64,000 nt of DNA. Source: Lysinibacillus fusiformis. Lineage in GTDB: Bacteria > Bacillota > Bacilli > Bacillales_A > Planococcaceae. The first letter of the stretch is position 1. Each line of letters opens with the position of its first letter. A program made the translations under genes and the position numbers. Under the pieces are notes generated by a model. That model searched no databases and was not told where the DNA came from. It saw nothing but the letters and a program-made list of their open reading frames with translations. Shown in pieces: positions 7,977 through 17,881 of this stretch. The stretch is from assembly GCF_003049525.1 (NCBI RefSeq), contig NZ_PYWL01000005.1, positions 62,001 to 126,000 on the forward strand. The letters are read 5' to 3'.

Positions 7977-8926
7977 CCTGCTGACCTACTTTCTCTTAAT
8001 AATAAGTAGATGAAGTATACTCCACCCACAAAATTAATAATGACGCTTAGTGTAGTACTGAAAGTGAATACTCGTTCAACCATCCACTGCCCACCGATTA
8101 AAGCAATAATACTCATTACACAAGAACCAGCAATTAAGACGGAGTGCTTGTATGTTTTAAAATACTGATACGATAAATTCGCAACGATTAATCCAAAGAA
8201 TGTAATTGGCCCAACTAGCGCTGTCGAAACAGAAATCAAGATAGAAGCTAAAATTAACATGCGTTGTACCAGCTTATCGTATGGTACACCTAAATTAATT
8301 GCTGTATCTCGTCCTAAAGACATGACATCTAATTGATTCATATGACGCCAACCATATATAAACGTTAGTAAAATGATTACACCAGCAAGCCAAACTAAAT
8401 CTGAATTAACATTGTTAAAACTTGCAAACATTTTACTTTGTAAGCCTAAAAATTCATTAGGATCGATCAATACTTGGAAGAATGTTGTGATACTTCCTAA
8501 GAACGTACCGACAATCATACCAACAAGTAGTAAGAAATATATTGGTCGCTTTCCTTCTTTAAACAAAACTCGATAAAAAATTAAAGCGAAAACAATCATT
8601 GATACAATAGCAAGGGTAAAATTATAGTAAATATTGATAACTAAAATAGATGTAGAGCCAAAGAAAAAGTAGATGCATGTTTGAATCAACATATACAAAG
8701 CATCTAATCCCATAACACTTGGCGTTAAAATCCGATTATGGGTAATGGTTTGGAAAACCACTGTTGAATAGGCAATAGCTATACCCGTTAGCCCCATCGC
8801 TATAACTTTTATGACACGTCTCGGAAAAGCATAGTGATAATTCCCATTCAACTCCCAAAATAGATACAATAAGATAGCTATCACGGCAAGACCCAGCAAA
8901 ATGAACATTCTTGTACGATTACGCAT
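7973..8926 (-). CDS. yclO: YclO-type siderophore ABC permease
   Basis: FecCD-family permease, 317 aa, with about nine hydrophobic helices. The family pattern GPITFFGLIVAN (about residues 230-241) marks the ATPase-contact region. It pairs with the YclN-type protein encoded just upstream to form the heterodimeric membrane channel. It overlaps that gene by 8 bases and the ATPase gene by 4. Confidence 0.92.
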   Translation of the reverse strand: MRNRTRMFILLGLAVIAILLYLFWELNGNYHYAFPRRVIKVIAMGLTGIAIAYSTVVFQTITHNRILTPSVMGLDALYMLIQTCIYFFFGSTSILVINIYYNFTLAIVSMIVFALIFYRVLFKEGKRPIYFLLLVGMIVGTFLGSITTFFQVLIDPNEFLGLQSKMFASFNNVNSDLVWLAGVIILLTFIYGWRHMNQLDVMSLGRDTAINLGVPYDKLVQRMLILASILISVSTALVGPITFFGLIVANLSYQYFKTYKHSVLIAGSCVMSIIALIGGQWMVERVFTFSTTLSVIINFVGGVYFIYLLLRESRSAG

Positions 8927-9869
8927 ATGCTCTCCCCCTAAACAACATGACTAGGAAGATGGCACTTCCAATTACACCAACAGTCATACTAATTGGTATC
9001 TCATAAGGGAAAATCAGTACGCGTCCTAAAATATCGCAGAATAATAAGAATGACATACCAAGTAATGCTGTATGCGGCAATGTTTTTGCCAAATTGTCAC
9101 CTTTAAACAGTGAAATAATATTCGGTATGATCAAGCCAAGGAATGGAATGACACCGACTGTTAGCACCACTGTTGTGGAGATAAGAGCCACCAATACTAA
9201 GCCTAAATTCACCACAAACTTATAGGATAGACCAAGATTTTTAGCAAAATCCTCACCCATACCGGCTACTGTAAAACGATTGGCATAAATATAAGCTAAA
9301 ATAAGTACTGGTACACTTATGTATAACAGTTCATAACGGCCTTTCATGATTAATGAGAAATCTCCTTGTAACCATGCAGAAATGTTTTGGATAATATTTG
9401 CCTTATAAGCAAAGAACGTTGTTACGGAAGACAGGATATTACCATACATTAAGCCAATAAGCGGTATAAAAATCGCATCTTTAAACTTAATTCGATTTAA
9501 TATTTGCATAAATAATAATGTGCCGGCTAAAGCAAATATGAAAGCGAAGGAAATTTTCTGGAAATACGTGACATTTGTGAAAAACATCATGGAAATCAAT
9601 ATACCCAGTCGAGTGGCATCTAAAGTACCTGCTGTCGTTGGTGATACGAACTTATTCCTACTTAAGCTTTGCATAATTAAACCAGCAATACTCATACCTG
9701 CACCTGCTAGCAAAATAGCAACAAGTCTAGGTACACGACTAATTAAAAATAGTCTAGTTTCTTCTGATTGGAAGTCTAATAGATCAAATGGTTTAATATC
9801 TACTACTCCGATAAATAGCGATACTATAGACAACACAACAGTTGCTGTTAAAAGATATCTTATTTTCAT
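8919..9869 (-). CDS. yclN: YclN-type siderophore ABC permease
   Basis: FecCD-family permease, 316 aa, first gene of the uptake operon. It carries AGAGMSIAGLIMQSL near residue 55 and the GVIPFLGLIIPNI coupling region near 230, both typical of iron-siderophore permeases. Two Fur-box-like sites lie 46 and 113 bases upstream of its ATG, so the operon is probably repressed by Fur when iron is sufficient. Confidence 0.92.
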   Translation of the reverse strand: MKIRYLLTATVVLSIVSLFIGVVDIKPFDLLDFQSEETRLFLISRVPRLVAILLAGAGMSIAGLIMQSLSRNKFVSPTTAGTLDATRLGILISMMFFTNVTYFQKISFAFIFALAGTLLFMQILNRIKFKDAIFIPLIGLMYGNILSSVTTFFAYKANIIQNISAWLQGDFSLIMKGRYELLYISVPVLILAYIYANRFTVAGMGEDFAKNLGLSYKFVVNLGLVLVALISTTVVLTVGVIPFLGLIIPNIISLFKGDNLAKTLPHTALLGMSFLLFCDILGRVLIFPYEIPISMTVGVIGSAIFLVMLFRGRAYA

Positions 9870-9914
9870 AGTAATCCCCGGTAGATTTCAATTTTGTGTG
9901 TAATGAATGTGTAG

Positions 9915-9929
9915 TGAAAATGATTATCA
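9915..9929. promoter_or_regulatory. Fur box 1
   Basis: TGAAAATGATTATCA matches the 7-1-7 Fur consensus TGATAATNATTATCA at 13 of 14 defined positions. It lies 46 bases upstream of the yclN start, where repressor binding would block the promoter. Confidence 0.85.
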
Positions 9930-9981
9930 TTACTCACGATTTCCATTATAGTCATGTTTTCATTCTCAGTCAACATGCAAA

Positions 9982-9996
9982 TGAGAATTATTCTCG
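9982..9996. promoter_or_regulatory. Fur box 2 (weaker)
   Basis: TGAGAATTATTCTCG contains the inverted repeat GAGAAT-T-ATTCTC and matches 11 of 14 defined Fur-consensus positions. It sits 52 bases upstream of the first box. Confidence 0.6.
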
Positions 9997-10101
9997 GTTT
10001 ATTTTAAAGGAACTAGAAAACGTGTCTAATTAATGAAATATTAGTATTTTCGGCAAATTTCACACCTTAAATAATTCACTATTTCTACAATTTCTTTATC
10101 C

Positions 10102-10150
10102 AAACAAAATGGTAATTGAGAACACCCCCGCGTCTCAATTACCATTTTTA
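10102..10150 (-). terminator. Terminator of the NSAR-ykvI operon
   Basis: Long perfect stem: AATGGTAATTGAGA (10109-10122) pairs with TCTCAATTACCATT (10133-10146). T-rich sequence follows on both strands, so it could also block readthrough from the left. Confidence 0.85.
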
Positions 10151-10154
10151 TTCG

Positions 10155-11207
10155 CTATATGATTCGTCTCACTTTTCTTAACCATGCTGAAATAATGAAT
10201 ATAATTAATACCAAACCTACATATCCCATTACTGCATAGAGCTTAGCTACAAGCGTCGTAAATCCTGCTAGACTTGCTAAAAAGCCTAAAACCCCTATAA
10301 AAATAACTGCTACTTTAAAGCTAGGTCTATTAGGCTTAAAGAATCTTACCATAAATGAATAGAGCATCCCTACTGCAGTATTGTAAATCATCCCTAATAG
10401 AGAGAAAGTCATTAATAGCCCAACTAATGGATGAATTTCATTTGCTAATGCTAGCATAGGAATATCTAGTCCTATAACAACGTTCATTTTTGCAAGAAGA
10501 GAAAAATTAATAAGCAGAATTAAAGCGCCTAATAGAATTCCGCCAATAATGCCCCCCATTCCAGCTATTTTATCATTGCGCACCGAGCCGCACATCACCG
10601 TTAATAATGAGAAACTTACTCCAATATTAAATGACATATATAACAAAGCAGTCAACCACCAGCTTTTCGAGCTTATTTGCGCCTGCTGGGCAATTACCGC
10701 TTGTTCGACAAAGGTAAGATCCATCGTTGCAATGGCATAGATAGCAATAATAGAAACAATCACTAATAAGTACGGAGTTGCTAGTGCAATAATATTAATG
10801 ATACTTTTAACATCCATCATCACGGTGGCTACTGTTAGCAGTATCATACATATACTCCCTAGCCAAATAGGTAGTCCAAACATTTGCTGCAATGTTGCAC
10901 CCGCACCAGCAAACATAATAACAGCCACGCCAAATAAAAACAGTGATAATAAATAATCCAATACAAGACCAACAGCATTACCAGAAATCTGATAAATTAA
11001 ATCCTTATGAGATGCAGTGCGTAGTCTTGAACTAACCTGGGCTACACACATACCAACAATAGAGAAACCAACCATCGCTAATAGGGCACCATAAACCCCT
11101 TTAAAGCCATAGCTTGTAAAATAGAGGACAATTTCCTGTCCAGATGCAAATCCTGCACCAACGATAATTCCTACATAGGCACCGCCGATTTGCAAGCTTT
11201 TTTTCAA
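10155..11207 (-). CDS. YkvI-type membrane transport protein
   Basis: Polytopic membrane protein of 350 aa with about ten helices. It starts with the conserved GGAYVGIIVGAGFASGQE that marks the YkvI family, a distant relative of amino-acid and nucleobase cation symporters with no established substrate that I know of. It lies 40 bases behind the racemase gene and before a strong terminator, so it is probably the fourth gene of the D-amino acid operon. That context suggests uptake or export of D- or N-acylated amino acids; this is inference only. Confidence 0.82.
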   Translation of the reverse strand: MKKSLQIGGAYVGIIVGAGFASGQEIVLYFTSYGFKGVYGALLAMVGFSIVGMCVAQVSSRLRTASHKDLIYQISGNAVGLVLDYLLSLFLFGVAVIMFAGAGATLQQMFGLPIWLGSICMILLTVATVMMDVKSIINIIALATPYLLVIVSIIAIYAIATMDLTFVEQAVIAQQAQISSKSWWLTALLYMSFNIGVSFSLLTVMCGSVRNDKIAGMGGIIGGILLGALILLINFSLLAKMNVVIGLDIPMLALANEIHPLVGLLMTFSLLGMIYNTAVGMLYSFMVRFFKPNRPSFKVAVIFIGVLGFLASLAGFTTLVAKLYAVMGYVGLVLIIFIISAWLRKVRRII

Positions 11208-11247
11208 TCAGTTCTCTCCTCGTTTTTTCCTTTATCGTAAATGATTT

Positions 11248-12363
11248 TTATTGATAGACCTCTTTGCTAATCGTTAGCTTATCAATAACAGCCCTATTAA
11301 TTGTATAGCCAATGCCGATTTCTTGAGGTACATCAATGTATCCATTTTTGACGATGACTTCTGGATTAATAATATCCTCATACCAATAATGACTAGAGCC
11401 AGCAGTATCTCCAGGCAACATAAAATGGCTAAGAGAAGTTAAGGCAATATTATGTGCTCGTCCGATTCCTGCCTCTAACATTCCTCCACACCAAACGGGG
11501 ATTTGATTCTCTTTGCAGAGGTCATGAATTCGTTTCGCCTCTGTTAAACCGCCAACTCGTCCAATTTTAATATTTATTACACCACAGCTCCCTAGCTCAA
11601 TTGCTTTACGAGCATCTTCAAACGATGTGATACTTTCATCTAAACATATTGGTGTTTTTATGTTTTTCTGTAGGGTTGCATGATCCACAATATCATCAGT
11701 AGCTAGTGGCTGTTCGATCATTAATAAGTTGTAATCATCAAGCTGCTGTAATATGGCGATATCATCCAACGTATAAGCTGAGTTCGCATCGACCATTAAA
11801 GGTAGATCCGGTAGCTCTGCACGGATTGCACGCACCACTTCTACATCATAGCCAGGCTTAATTTTCACTTTCACCCTTTTGTAGCCCTTTTCCATATGGC
11901 TTTTTATTACTTCTATTAATTGAGCTGTTGAAGCTTGAATACCTACGCTGACCCCAACTTCAATTCGTTGTTTTTGCCCTCCTAAAGCCCTTGCGAGTGA
12001 TTGCTTTGTTTGCTGGGAATAAATATCCCATATCGTACCTTCTATCGAAGCTTTCGCCATGCAATTTCTGCGAATAGGAGCAAACAATGTAGTCACCTCA
12101 TCTGGATGCCCAACCTCTTTATGTAGCAAGAGAGGTATTAGAAAATCTTTCAGCATATGCCATGTCGTCTTTAAAGTCTCCTCTGTATACCAAGGCGCTA
12201 CAAAAGCTACCGTTTCTCCCCATCCAGTAATCCCAGATTCATCTTGTGCTTCTATTAATAACAGTTCCTTTTCATCGATTGTGCCAAAGCTTGTTGTAAA
12301 TGGTGCTTTCATCGGCATTTTAATATGTCTTAACGTCATCTTTTCTATTTTCACAAACTTCAC
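11248..12363 (-). CDS. N-succinylamino acid racemase / o-succinylbenzoate synthase family enzyme
   Basis: Enolase-superfamily protein of 371 aa. The catalytic residues of the OSBS/NSAR group are all present: Lys167 in VKVKI, metal ligands Asp192 (VDAN), Glu217 (IEQPL) and Asp242 (LDES), and Lys266 (NIKIGRVGG). It could make o-succinylbenzoate for menaquinone or racemise N-succinylamino acids; many family members do both. The adjacent GNAT and M20 genes reproduce the operon described in Geobacillus, where D-amino acids are succinylated, racemised and desuccinylated to L-amino acids. NSAR is therefore the preferred reading. Confidence 0.88.
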   Translation of the reverse strand: MKFVKIEKMTLRHIKMPMKAPFTTSFGTIDEKELLLIEAQDESGITGWGETVAFVAPWYTEETLKTTWHMLKDFLIPLLLHKEVGHPDEVTTLFAPIRRNCMAKASIEGTIWDIYSQQTKQSLARALGGQKQRIEVGVSVGIQASTAQLIEVIKSHMEKGYKRVKVKIKPGYDVEVVRAIRAELPDLPLMVDANSAYTLDDIAILQQLDDYNLLMIEQPLATDDIVDHATLQKNIKTPICLDESITSFEDARKAIELGSCGVINIKIGRVGGLTEAKRIHDLCKENQIPVWCGGMLEAGIGRAHNIALTSLSHFMLPGDTAGSSHYWYEDIINPEVIVKNGYIDVPQEIGIGYTINRAVIDKLTISKEVYQ

Positions 12364-12375
12364 TCCCTATTATAA

Positions 12376-13200
12376 TTATAAGGCTAATAAGGAGCGTCTG
12401 ACTAACAGATAGCTATGGACATATTCTGGGTGCTTCTTGACGCGTACAATGGCATAGTCTTGATTGAATAATGTTGTTAAGATCTTTCTAATTTTATAGC
12501 GCCAGTCCTCAGCTAGTTTAGGACTTTCAACTTTCACTTTCTGCAAATATTGAGGAATCGGTAATAGATAGGCATCCTGATGAAAGGATTCCTCCATTTG
12601 AAATGTATTATCTATGTCTAGGACAGGCAAGCCATCGACAGTTAGTGTCCACGGTACGATTTCATCTGCGATCTCTTCTAGTTCGTCAAGGCTATCCGCC
12701 ATTTGTTCACGCTCTATCCACCACTCTACAACCAGCCTATCTGATGGCAATCCTTCATTAAAGTCATCTTGAAGAGCGCCGTAATAATCATTTTCGTATT
12801 GATAACTCATAGCATTTAGCTTTAAAAATGCTAAATTTGCTAAACTCACCTCCAGAGGCTCAAATAACCAACGAACCAGCTGAAATCCATTTTCTTTTGC
12901 GTATTCTTGCTGAGCATGCTTTAATAACTCACCTACACCTTGTTCACGATATGCTTTTTTTACACCAATCATGTGTGAATGTAAGTATATTTCTCTATCA
13001 TGAGAACCTACAAAGCAATAGTTGAAGCCAATTAGCTTTTCTTCTAAATAAGCACCTAAAACTAATCCGCCATTTTGTACAACTGCTAGTAATTGGTGAG
13101 AGGGAATTGCTTGGCTTCCCCATATTTCAGCATTCAACTTTTGGACCTCTCCAATTTCTATAGGTGTCATTACTTTGCGAATATGCACTTGCTCTAACAT
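12376..13200 (-). CDS. GNAT-family acyltransferase, probable D-amino acid N-succinyltransferase
   Basis: 274-aa protein with an N-terminal GNAT fold. The acetyl-/succinyl-CoA binding loop is seen as GVKKAYREQGVGELL (about residues 79-93), and LRRWL-like and NAMSYQYENDYYG elements follow. Its ATG overlaps the stop of the M20 gene (TAATG) and its stop is 12 bases from the racemase start, so the three are translated together. In the characterised Geobacillus pathway the matching GNAT enzyme succinylates D-amino acids. Substrate assignment rests on this context. Confidence 0.82.
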   Translation of the reverse strand: MLEQVHIRKVMTPIEIGEVQKLNAEIWGSQAIPSHQLLAVVQNGGLVLGAYLEEKLIGFNYCFVGSHDREIYLHSHMIGVKKAYREQGVGELLKHAQQEYAKENGFQLVRWLFEPLEVSLANLAFLKLNAMSYQYENDYYGALQDDFNEGLPSDRLVVEWWIEREQMADSLDELEEIADEIVPWTLTVDGLPVLDIDNTFQMEESFHQDAYLLPIPQYLQKVKVESPKLAEDWRYKIRKILTTLFNQDYAIVRVKKHPEYVHSYLLVRRSLLAL

Positions 13201-14354
13201 TATGCTGACGCCTCCTTTGTATCCGTTGATTCCAATGCTAACAAGACTGCTCTCGTAAGAATCTCCACGCCAGTAACAAGTCTTGCTTGTTTAAACTTCA
13301 TTTTCGGATGGTGTAACCCTGGTGATAACCCACACCCTAAACCCAACATTGTTGTTTTTAAGTGTGGTCGTTTTACCGCATAATGATGAAAATCCTCTCC
13401 ACCAGGTGTGTGTACCGGCTTTCTTAAATTTGATAATCCAGCAGCTTGTATAATTGCTTGTTCCATAATATATTGTGCACTCGTATCAACTTCTGCTGCT
13501 ACAATATTGGCAACAGTACGTAATTCAATCTGCACCTTATGCAATAACTTAGACGAATCAATAACACGTTTGACCCCTTGCGCTAAATCGTCCATAACAT
13601 TATTTTGTTGGGCTCGAATATCAATCGTAAATGAGGCATTTCCAGGTATAATATTTCCTGATTCTCCCCCTGCATGAAACTTTGTCATCTTCACCGAAAC
13701 AGGTACCATTGGATCGGTATGAATGGTTCGTAAATCCTCAATGATGGTAGCCCCTACTTCGATTGCATTAATGCCAAGGTGTGGCCTTGCAGCATGTGCA
13801 TCTTCCCCAATAATCTCCCCTTCAAGTAAACGAGAGGCACCATGATACAAGGCAGCACAGTATGTACCATCCTCTAGCTCATGGACTGGTCTTACATGAA
13901 CTCCAAATAAATAGTCGAGCTCATCAATTACCCCTTCTTCTAAGACCGCTAATGCTCCTGTCCCTTTTTCTTCAGCCGGTTGGAAAATGACACGGATTGT
14001 ACCATTAAATGATGGCTGTTGTTCTTTTAATAATAAGAGTGCACCAATAGCCATTGTCATATGTCCATCATGCCCACAGGAATGGTTGGCACGGAAATGG
14101 CCATCAACCTCCTGCCATAATGCGTCTATATCTGTGCGTAAACCTACTTTAGGACTACCATGACCCACATCCACATAAAGACCTGTAGAATTTTTAAAAC
14201 GAATTGGCGAAAATCCTTCTTCAGTTAATAAATCTACTATATAATTGGTTGTTTCTACCTCATGCCAGCTAATTTCCGGATTGGCGTGTAAATACGTAAA
14301 AATCTCCATTAATCTTGACCTCAAACGGTCCAATTCTTCTTTCATAACATCCAA
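13200..14354 (-). CDS. M20 amidohydrolase, probable N-succinyl-L-amino acid desuccinylase
   Basis: M20D-family metallo-amidohydrolase of 384 aa, related to hippurate and N-acyl-L-amino acid hydrolases. Metal-site motifs are SCGHDGHM (about residues 92-99), PAEEKG (about 131-136), FGVHVRP and a late His in LHHPK. It is the first gene of the operon with the GNAT and NSAR genes and would release the L-amino acid from N-succinyl-L-amino acid. The start is the ATG behind AAGGGGTTGG; a second ATG three codons later is possible. Confidence 0.85.
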   Translation of the reverse strand: MDVMKEELDRLRSRLMEIFTYLHANPEISWHEVETTNYIVDLLTEEGFSPIRFKNSTGLYVDVGHGSPKVGLRTDIDALWQEVDGHFRANHSCGHDGHMTMAIGALLLLKEQQPSFNGTIRVIFQPAEEKGTGALAVLEEGVIDELDYLFGVHVRPVHELEDGTYCAALYHGASRLLEGEIIGEDAHAARPHLGINAIEVGATIIEDLRTIHTDPMVPVSVKMTKFHAGGESGNIIPGNASFTIDIRAQQNNVMDDLAQGVKRVIDSSKLLHKVQIELRTVANIVAAEVDTSAQYIMEQAIIQAAGLSNLRKPVHTPGGEDFHHYAVKRPHLKTTMLGLGCGLSPGLHHPKMKFKQARLVTGVEILTRAVLLALESTDTKEASA

Positions 14355-14499
14355 CCCCTTAAAATTTTCTTATAATTATGATTATTATAGCGAAAATAAT
14401 GATCTTCTACATAGAAACTTATACCCATACTCAATAAAATTACTACTTAAGATAATATATTTCGCGCTAGACTTCATAAATAGACATTAATTTAGATAA

Positions 14500-14548
14500 C
14501 AAAAAAAGATGTAAATACAGCCCATTATCCGGACTGTATTTACATCTT
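14500..14548 (-). terminator. Terminator of the peptide transporter gene
   Basis: AGATGTAAATACAG (14508-14521) pairs with CTGTATTTACATCT (14534-14547) and is followed on the minus strand by a run of seven T. Confidence 0.88.
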
Positions 14549-14552
14549 TAAT

Positions 14553-16040
14553 TTAGTTAATACCTTTCATTGCCTTTGAAATAATCGGCGATAAAACTAA
14601 CAATAATATACCAATGACAATTGAAAGCGATCCTAAGAAGCCAAAGTATGTGAATTCGCTTACAACTTCATAAACCTTTACTAACTGCGCATTAATTGCT
14701 TGTGCTGCCGCACTTGTTAAAAACCATAAAGACATTGTTTGTGCAGCAAATGCTTGTGGTGCCAATTTCGTCGTAGCAGATAAACCAACTGGTGATAATA
14801 ATAATTCACCTACAACTACTAAGAAGAATGACAGTACTAACCACCAAGGACTAACTAATGTTTCTCCACCAGATAAATGTGCTGGAATCATCATGACAAG
14901 GAATGATAAACCTGCAAAGAATAAGGCGTATGAAAACTTACGTGGCGTAGTTGGCTGCTTGTCTCCCCATTTAAGCCATAACATCGCAAATAATGGTGCC
15001 ATTGTTATAACAAATAGCGGGTTTAATGACTGGAACCACGAAGATTGAAGCTGAATGCTACCAATACTTAGTTGTGTACGTTCGTCTGCATACGTAGCCA
15101 GAATTGTTGCCCCTTGTTCTTGAATCGCCCAAAACATAACGGCTGACAAGAATAATGGAATATAGGCAAGAAGTCGAGATTTTTCATCTTTTGTTGTCTT
15201 TTCACTACGATACATATAAATAAAGAAGACTGTTGGAATTAATACACCTAGAGCTGTAATGATTAAACTGAATACATTCATTGTTAAAGTACCCGTTTTA
15301 ATACCAATAGCACCAAGAATAATAATAAGTAAAGCAACAATACCAAATTGCGCAAAGACTTTTTTACGTTCTTCAGGCTTTAATGGGTTATTAACTTGTA
15401 AACCCGCTAAGCCTAAGTATTTTTTCTCTGTTAATTTATAAACAATTAGCCCAATGAACATCCCTAAACCGGCTAAACCAAAGCCTAAGTGGAAGCTATA
15501 CTTTTGTCCAATTGTTCCGACAATAAATGGTGCAATGAATGCCCCCATATTAATACCCATATAGAAAATAGAGAAGCCTGCATCACGACGGCTATCTGTT
15601 TCAGCGTAAATATCCCCAACAATACTTGAAACGTTTGGTTTTAATAACCCAGTCCCCATTACGATAAATGCCATTGAAGCAAATAGCATCGTTACACCGC
15701 CAGGCAGTGCTAGCAATAAGTGACCAATCATAATTAACACGCCACCATAAAAAATAGTTCTACGTGTTCCTAATACTCGGTCGGCAATCCATCCACCTAT
15801 AATACCTGACATATAAACAAGGGAACCATAAATGGCCATAATAGAGTTCGCTGTACCGCGGTCTAGACCTAATCCACCCTGATTCAATTCGTAATACATA
15901 AAGAAGATGAGAATTGCTCGCATACCGTAATACGAGAAACGTTCCCAAAATTCTGTGAAAAACAAAGTAAAGAGCCCTTTAGGGTGTCCAACAAAGCCAT
16001 TTTGAGGGACAGATTTTACAACTTCATCTTTACTAGACAT
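14553..16040 (-). CDS. dtpT: Proton-dependent oligopeptide transporter (POT/PTR family)
   Basis: 495-aa major-facilitator protein for proton-coupled uptake of di- and tripeptides. The family signature is present near the N-terminus (FTEFWERFSYYGMRAIL, which contains the ExxERFxYY motif) and the PTR2 pattern GTGLLKPNVSS lies near residue 130. About 14 hydrophobic segments are visible. It is a single gene with its own terminator. Length fits the family. Confidence 0.92.
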   Translation of the reverse strand: MSSKDEVVKSVPQNGFVGHPKGLFTLFFTEFWERFSYYGMRAILIFFMYYELNQGGLGLDRGTANSIMAIYGSLVYMSGIIGGWIADRVLGTRRTIFYGGVLIMIGHLLLALPGGVTMLFASMAFIVMGTGLLKPNVSSIVGDIYAETDSRRDAGFSIFYMGINMGAFIAPFIVGTIGQKYSFHLGFGLAGLGMFIGLIVYKLTEKKYLGLAGLQVNNPLKPEERKKVFAQFGIVALLIIILGAIGIKTGTLTMNVFSLIITALGVLIPTVFFIYMYRSEKTTKDEKSRLLAYIPLFLSAVMFWAIQEQGATILATYADERTQLSIGSIQLQSSWFQSLNPLFVITMAPLFAMLWLKWGDKQPTTPRKFSYALFFAGLSFLVMMIPAHLSGGETLVSPWWLVLSFFLVVVGELLLSPVGLSATTKLAPQAFAAQTMSLWFLTSAAAQAINAQLVKVYEVVSEFTYFGFLGSLSIVIGILLLVLSPIISKAMKGIN

Positions 16041-16406
16041 ACAATACCCTCTCCCAATTAAAAATATTCTCTTAAAAAAACATTATTACCCTAAAATAAG
16101 GATTAAAAAACTGTGTTTCATCATACTAAAGTGTTTTTTTAACTTTAGCAAGAGTTTTAAAAAATGTTGAAAATTTATCATTTTTCTTTAAATTCTGATT
16201 GTTCATTTTGATAATTATTAAATCCTTTGATATATCTAAGTTTTCTCACACTTCCGTAGCACAAACTTGTTTTCTGAACATTAAATTATTCTAAAATATT
16301 TAAAATTCAGATTTATAACTTTTTATCCAAATTTAAACTATTTTTTCTAAAAATTATTAAAATACGTACATGCTGTTGTTCTAGATTCTATATTCCCCTT
16401 AATAAC
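16041..16406. other. A+T-rich intergenic region, dtpT promoter side
   Basis: The 418 bases between hflX and dtpT are very A+T-rich and contain the hflX terminator at the right end. The rest should hold the minus-strand dtpT promoter. I see no open frame with a ribosome binding site, no riboswitch core and no clear inverted repeat apart from the terminator. Confidence 0.5.
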
Positions 16407-16441
16407 AAAAAGCATGCCAAAATCTTTTTGGCATGCTTTTT
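16407..16441 (-). terminator. Terminator of hflX
   Basis: AAAAGCATGCCAAAA pairs with TTTTTGGCATGCTTTT around a short loop. T-rich flanks lie on both sides. Confidence 0.88.
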
Positions 16442-16458
16442 ATTATTTTTTCATTTTA

Positions 16459-17745
16459 TTAATTTACAACGTATTGCTGATATTTTGCATAATCTGCTTC
16501 TTTAACTTCAAGCGATAATAAAGTACCGCCTTCTTCGTATGCTGTATTAGAAACAGAGGCATGTTCATTTAAATAAGAAACAATATTCCCTTGGTCATAA
16601 GGTACGAGCATTTCACATGTCACATAATCAGAGAAAATGTGTTGACGAACTAATTGAATTAATTCTTCTAACCCTACCCCTTGTTTTGCTGAAACCCAAA
16701 TATTATCCCCACTTACAACAGGGTAAGGCACTTGGGCAAGATCAGCTTTATTGTAAACATAGATGGTTGGGATACCTTCAACTCCTACCGCTTTTAATGT
16801 TTCATTTGTAACGTCCATCATAAAACCATGCTCTGAATTAGAAACATCTACGACATGTAATAAAAGATCTGCATCTCTTGCCTCTTCTAATGTGGAGCGG
16901 AACGCTTTTACTAGATGGTGAGGCAATTTGCTTACAAATCCAACTGTGTCCGTTAATAAAAATGTCTTTTTATCAGGTAGCTCTATCTGACGAACTGAGG
17001 TTTCAAGCGTAGCAAAAAGCATATCCTTCTCAAAGACTTGTTTATGCTCTTCTTGTCCTATCTCTGCCAGCAACTGATTCATAATCGTTGACTTACCAGC
17101 ATTCGTATAGCCGACAATAGATACTACCGGAAGGGCATTTTTTCGACGCTGTTTCCGCTGCGTTTCTCGTTGATCTTTGACCTGCTCTAGATCCTTTTTG
17201 ATTTTCGCTATTTGATCTTCAATTTTTCGACGATCCAATTCTAGCTTTGTTTCCCCAGCACCTCGGTTTTTAAAGCCACCACCTGTACCTCCACCCTGAC
17301 GGCTTAAAGAGGCATGTAAGCCCACTAAGCGTGGGAGCATATATTGAAGCTGTGCTAGTTCTACCTGCATTTGTGCCTCCCGTGTTTTCGCACGTCGGCC
17401 AAAAATATCTAAAATAAGCATTGTTCGATCAATAACTTTTGTTGCTAGATCACGCTCTAAATTACGAATTTGCGACGGTGATAGCTCATCATTAAAAATA
17501 ACGAGATTTGCTTGTGCTTCTTCATAGAAATTTTTGATTTCTTCTATTTTACCTGTACCAACATAATGGGAAGGTGTCACGCGCTCTAAATTTTGCGTAA
17601 CTACCCCTACAACCTCCACATTGAGAGCCTCTGTTAAATTTCGAAGCTCTTCCATTGAATAATCAAAGTGCGCATCATTCCGTAAATTTACGCCAACAAG
17701 AATGGCCTTTTCAATTAATACATCAACTTCCTTAATTCTATCCAT
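16459..17745 (-). CDS. hflX: HflX ribosome-associated GTPase
   Basis: 428-aa TRAFAC GTPase that binds the 50S subunit and splits stalled or hibernating ribosomes under stress. The N-terminal HflX domain includes ELSPSQIRNLER. The Gly-rich linker is SRQGGGTGGGFKNRGAGETKLELDRR. The G domain has GYTNAGKST (G1), DTVGFVSKLPHHLV (G3) and NKAD (G4). Length and motif order match Bacillus HflX. Confidence 0.95.
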   Translation of the reverse strand: MDRIKEVDVLIEKAILVGVNLRNDAHFDYSMEELRNLTEALNVEVVGVVTQNLERVTPSHYVGTGKIEEIKNFYEEAQANLVIFNDELSPSQIRNLERDLATKVIDRTMLILDIFGRRAKTREAQMQVELAQLQYMLPRLVGLHASLSRQGGGTGGGFKNRGAGETKLELDRRKIEDQIAKIKKDLEQVKDQRETQRKQRRKNALPVVSIVGYTNAGKSTIMNQLLAEIGQEEHKQVFEKDMLFATLETSVRQIELPDKKTFLLTDTVGFVSKLPHHLVKAFRSTLEEARDADLLLHVVDVSNSEHGFMMDVTNETLKAVGVEGIPTIYVYNKADLAQVPYPVVSGDNIWVSAKQGVGLEELIQLVRQHIFSDYVTCEMLVPYDQGNIVSYLNEHASVSNTAYEEGGTLLSLEVKEADYAKYQQYVVN

Positions 17746-17846
17746 TAGAAACCTCCCACCAAAGCCTTGGTGACCCTACGACAAATTTTCTCCATCTTAC
17801 CATAAATTACACCTGTCCGTATGTTCGAACGTTATGAAAAACGTTT

Positions 17847-17878
17847 CAAAAAATGCGCCTCTTAGAAAAGGCGCATTT
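17847..17878 (-). terminator. Terminator of putP
   Basis: AAATGCGCC...GGCGCATTT stem at 17851-17878, followed on the minus strand by TTTTGAAACG. Confidence 0.82.
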
Positions 17879-17881
17879 CAC

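Noticed and set aside
17823..17849. cre- or LexA-like palindrome between putP and hflX
   Set aside because: The CG core is offset by one base from the cre consensus and the LexA match is only a half-site.
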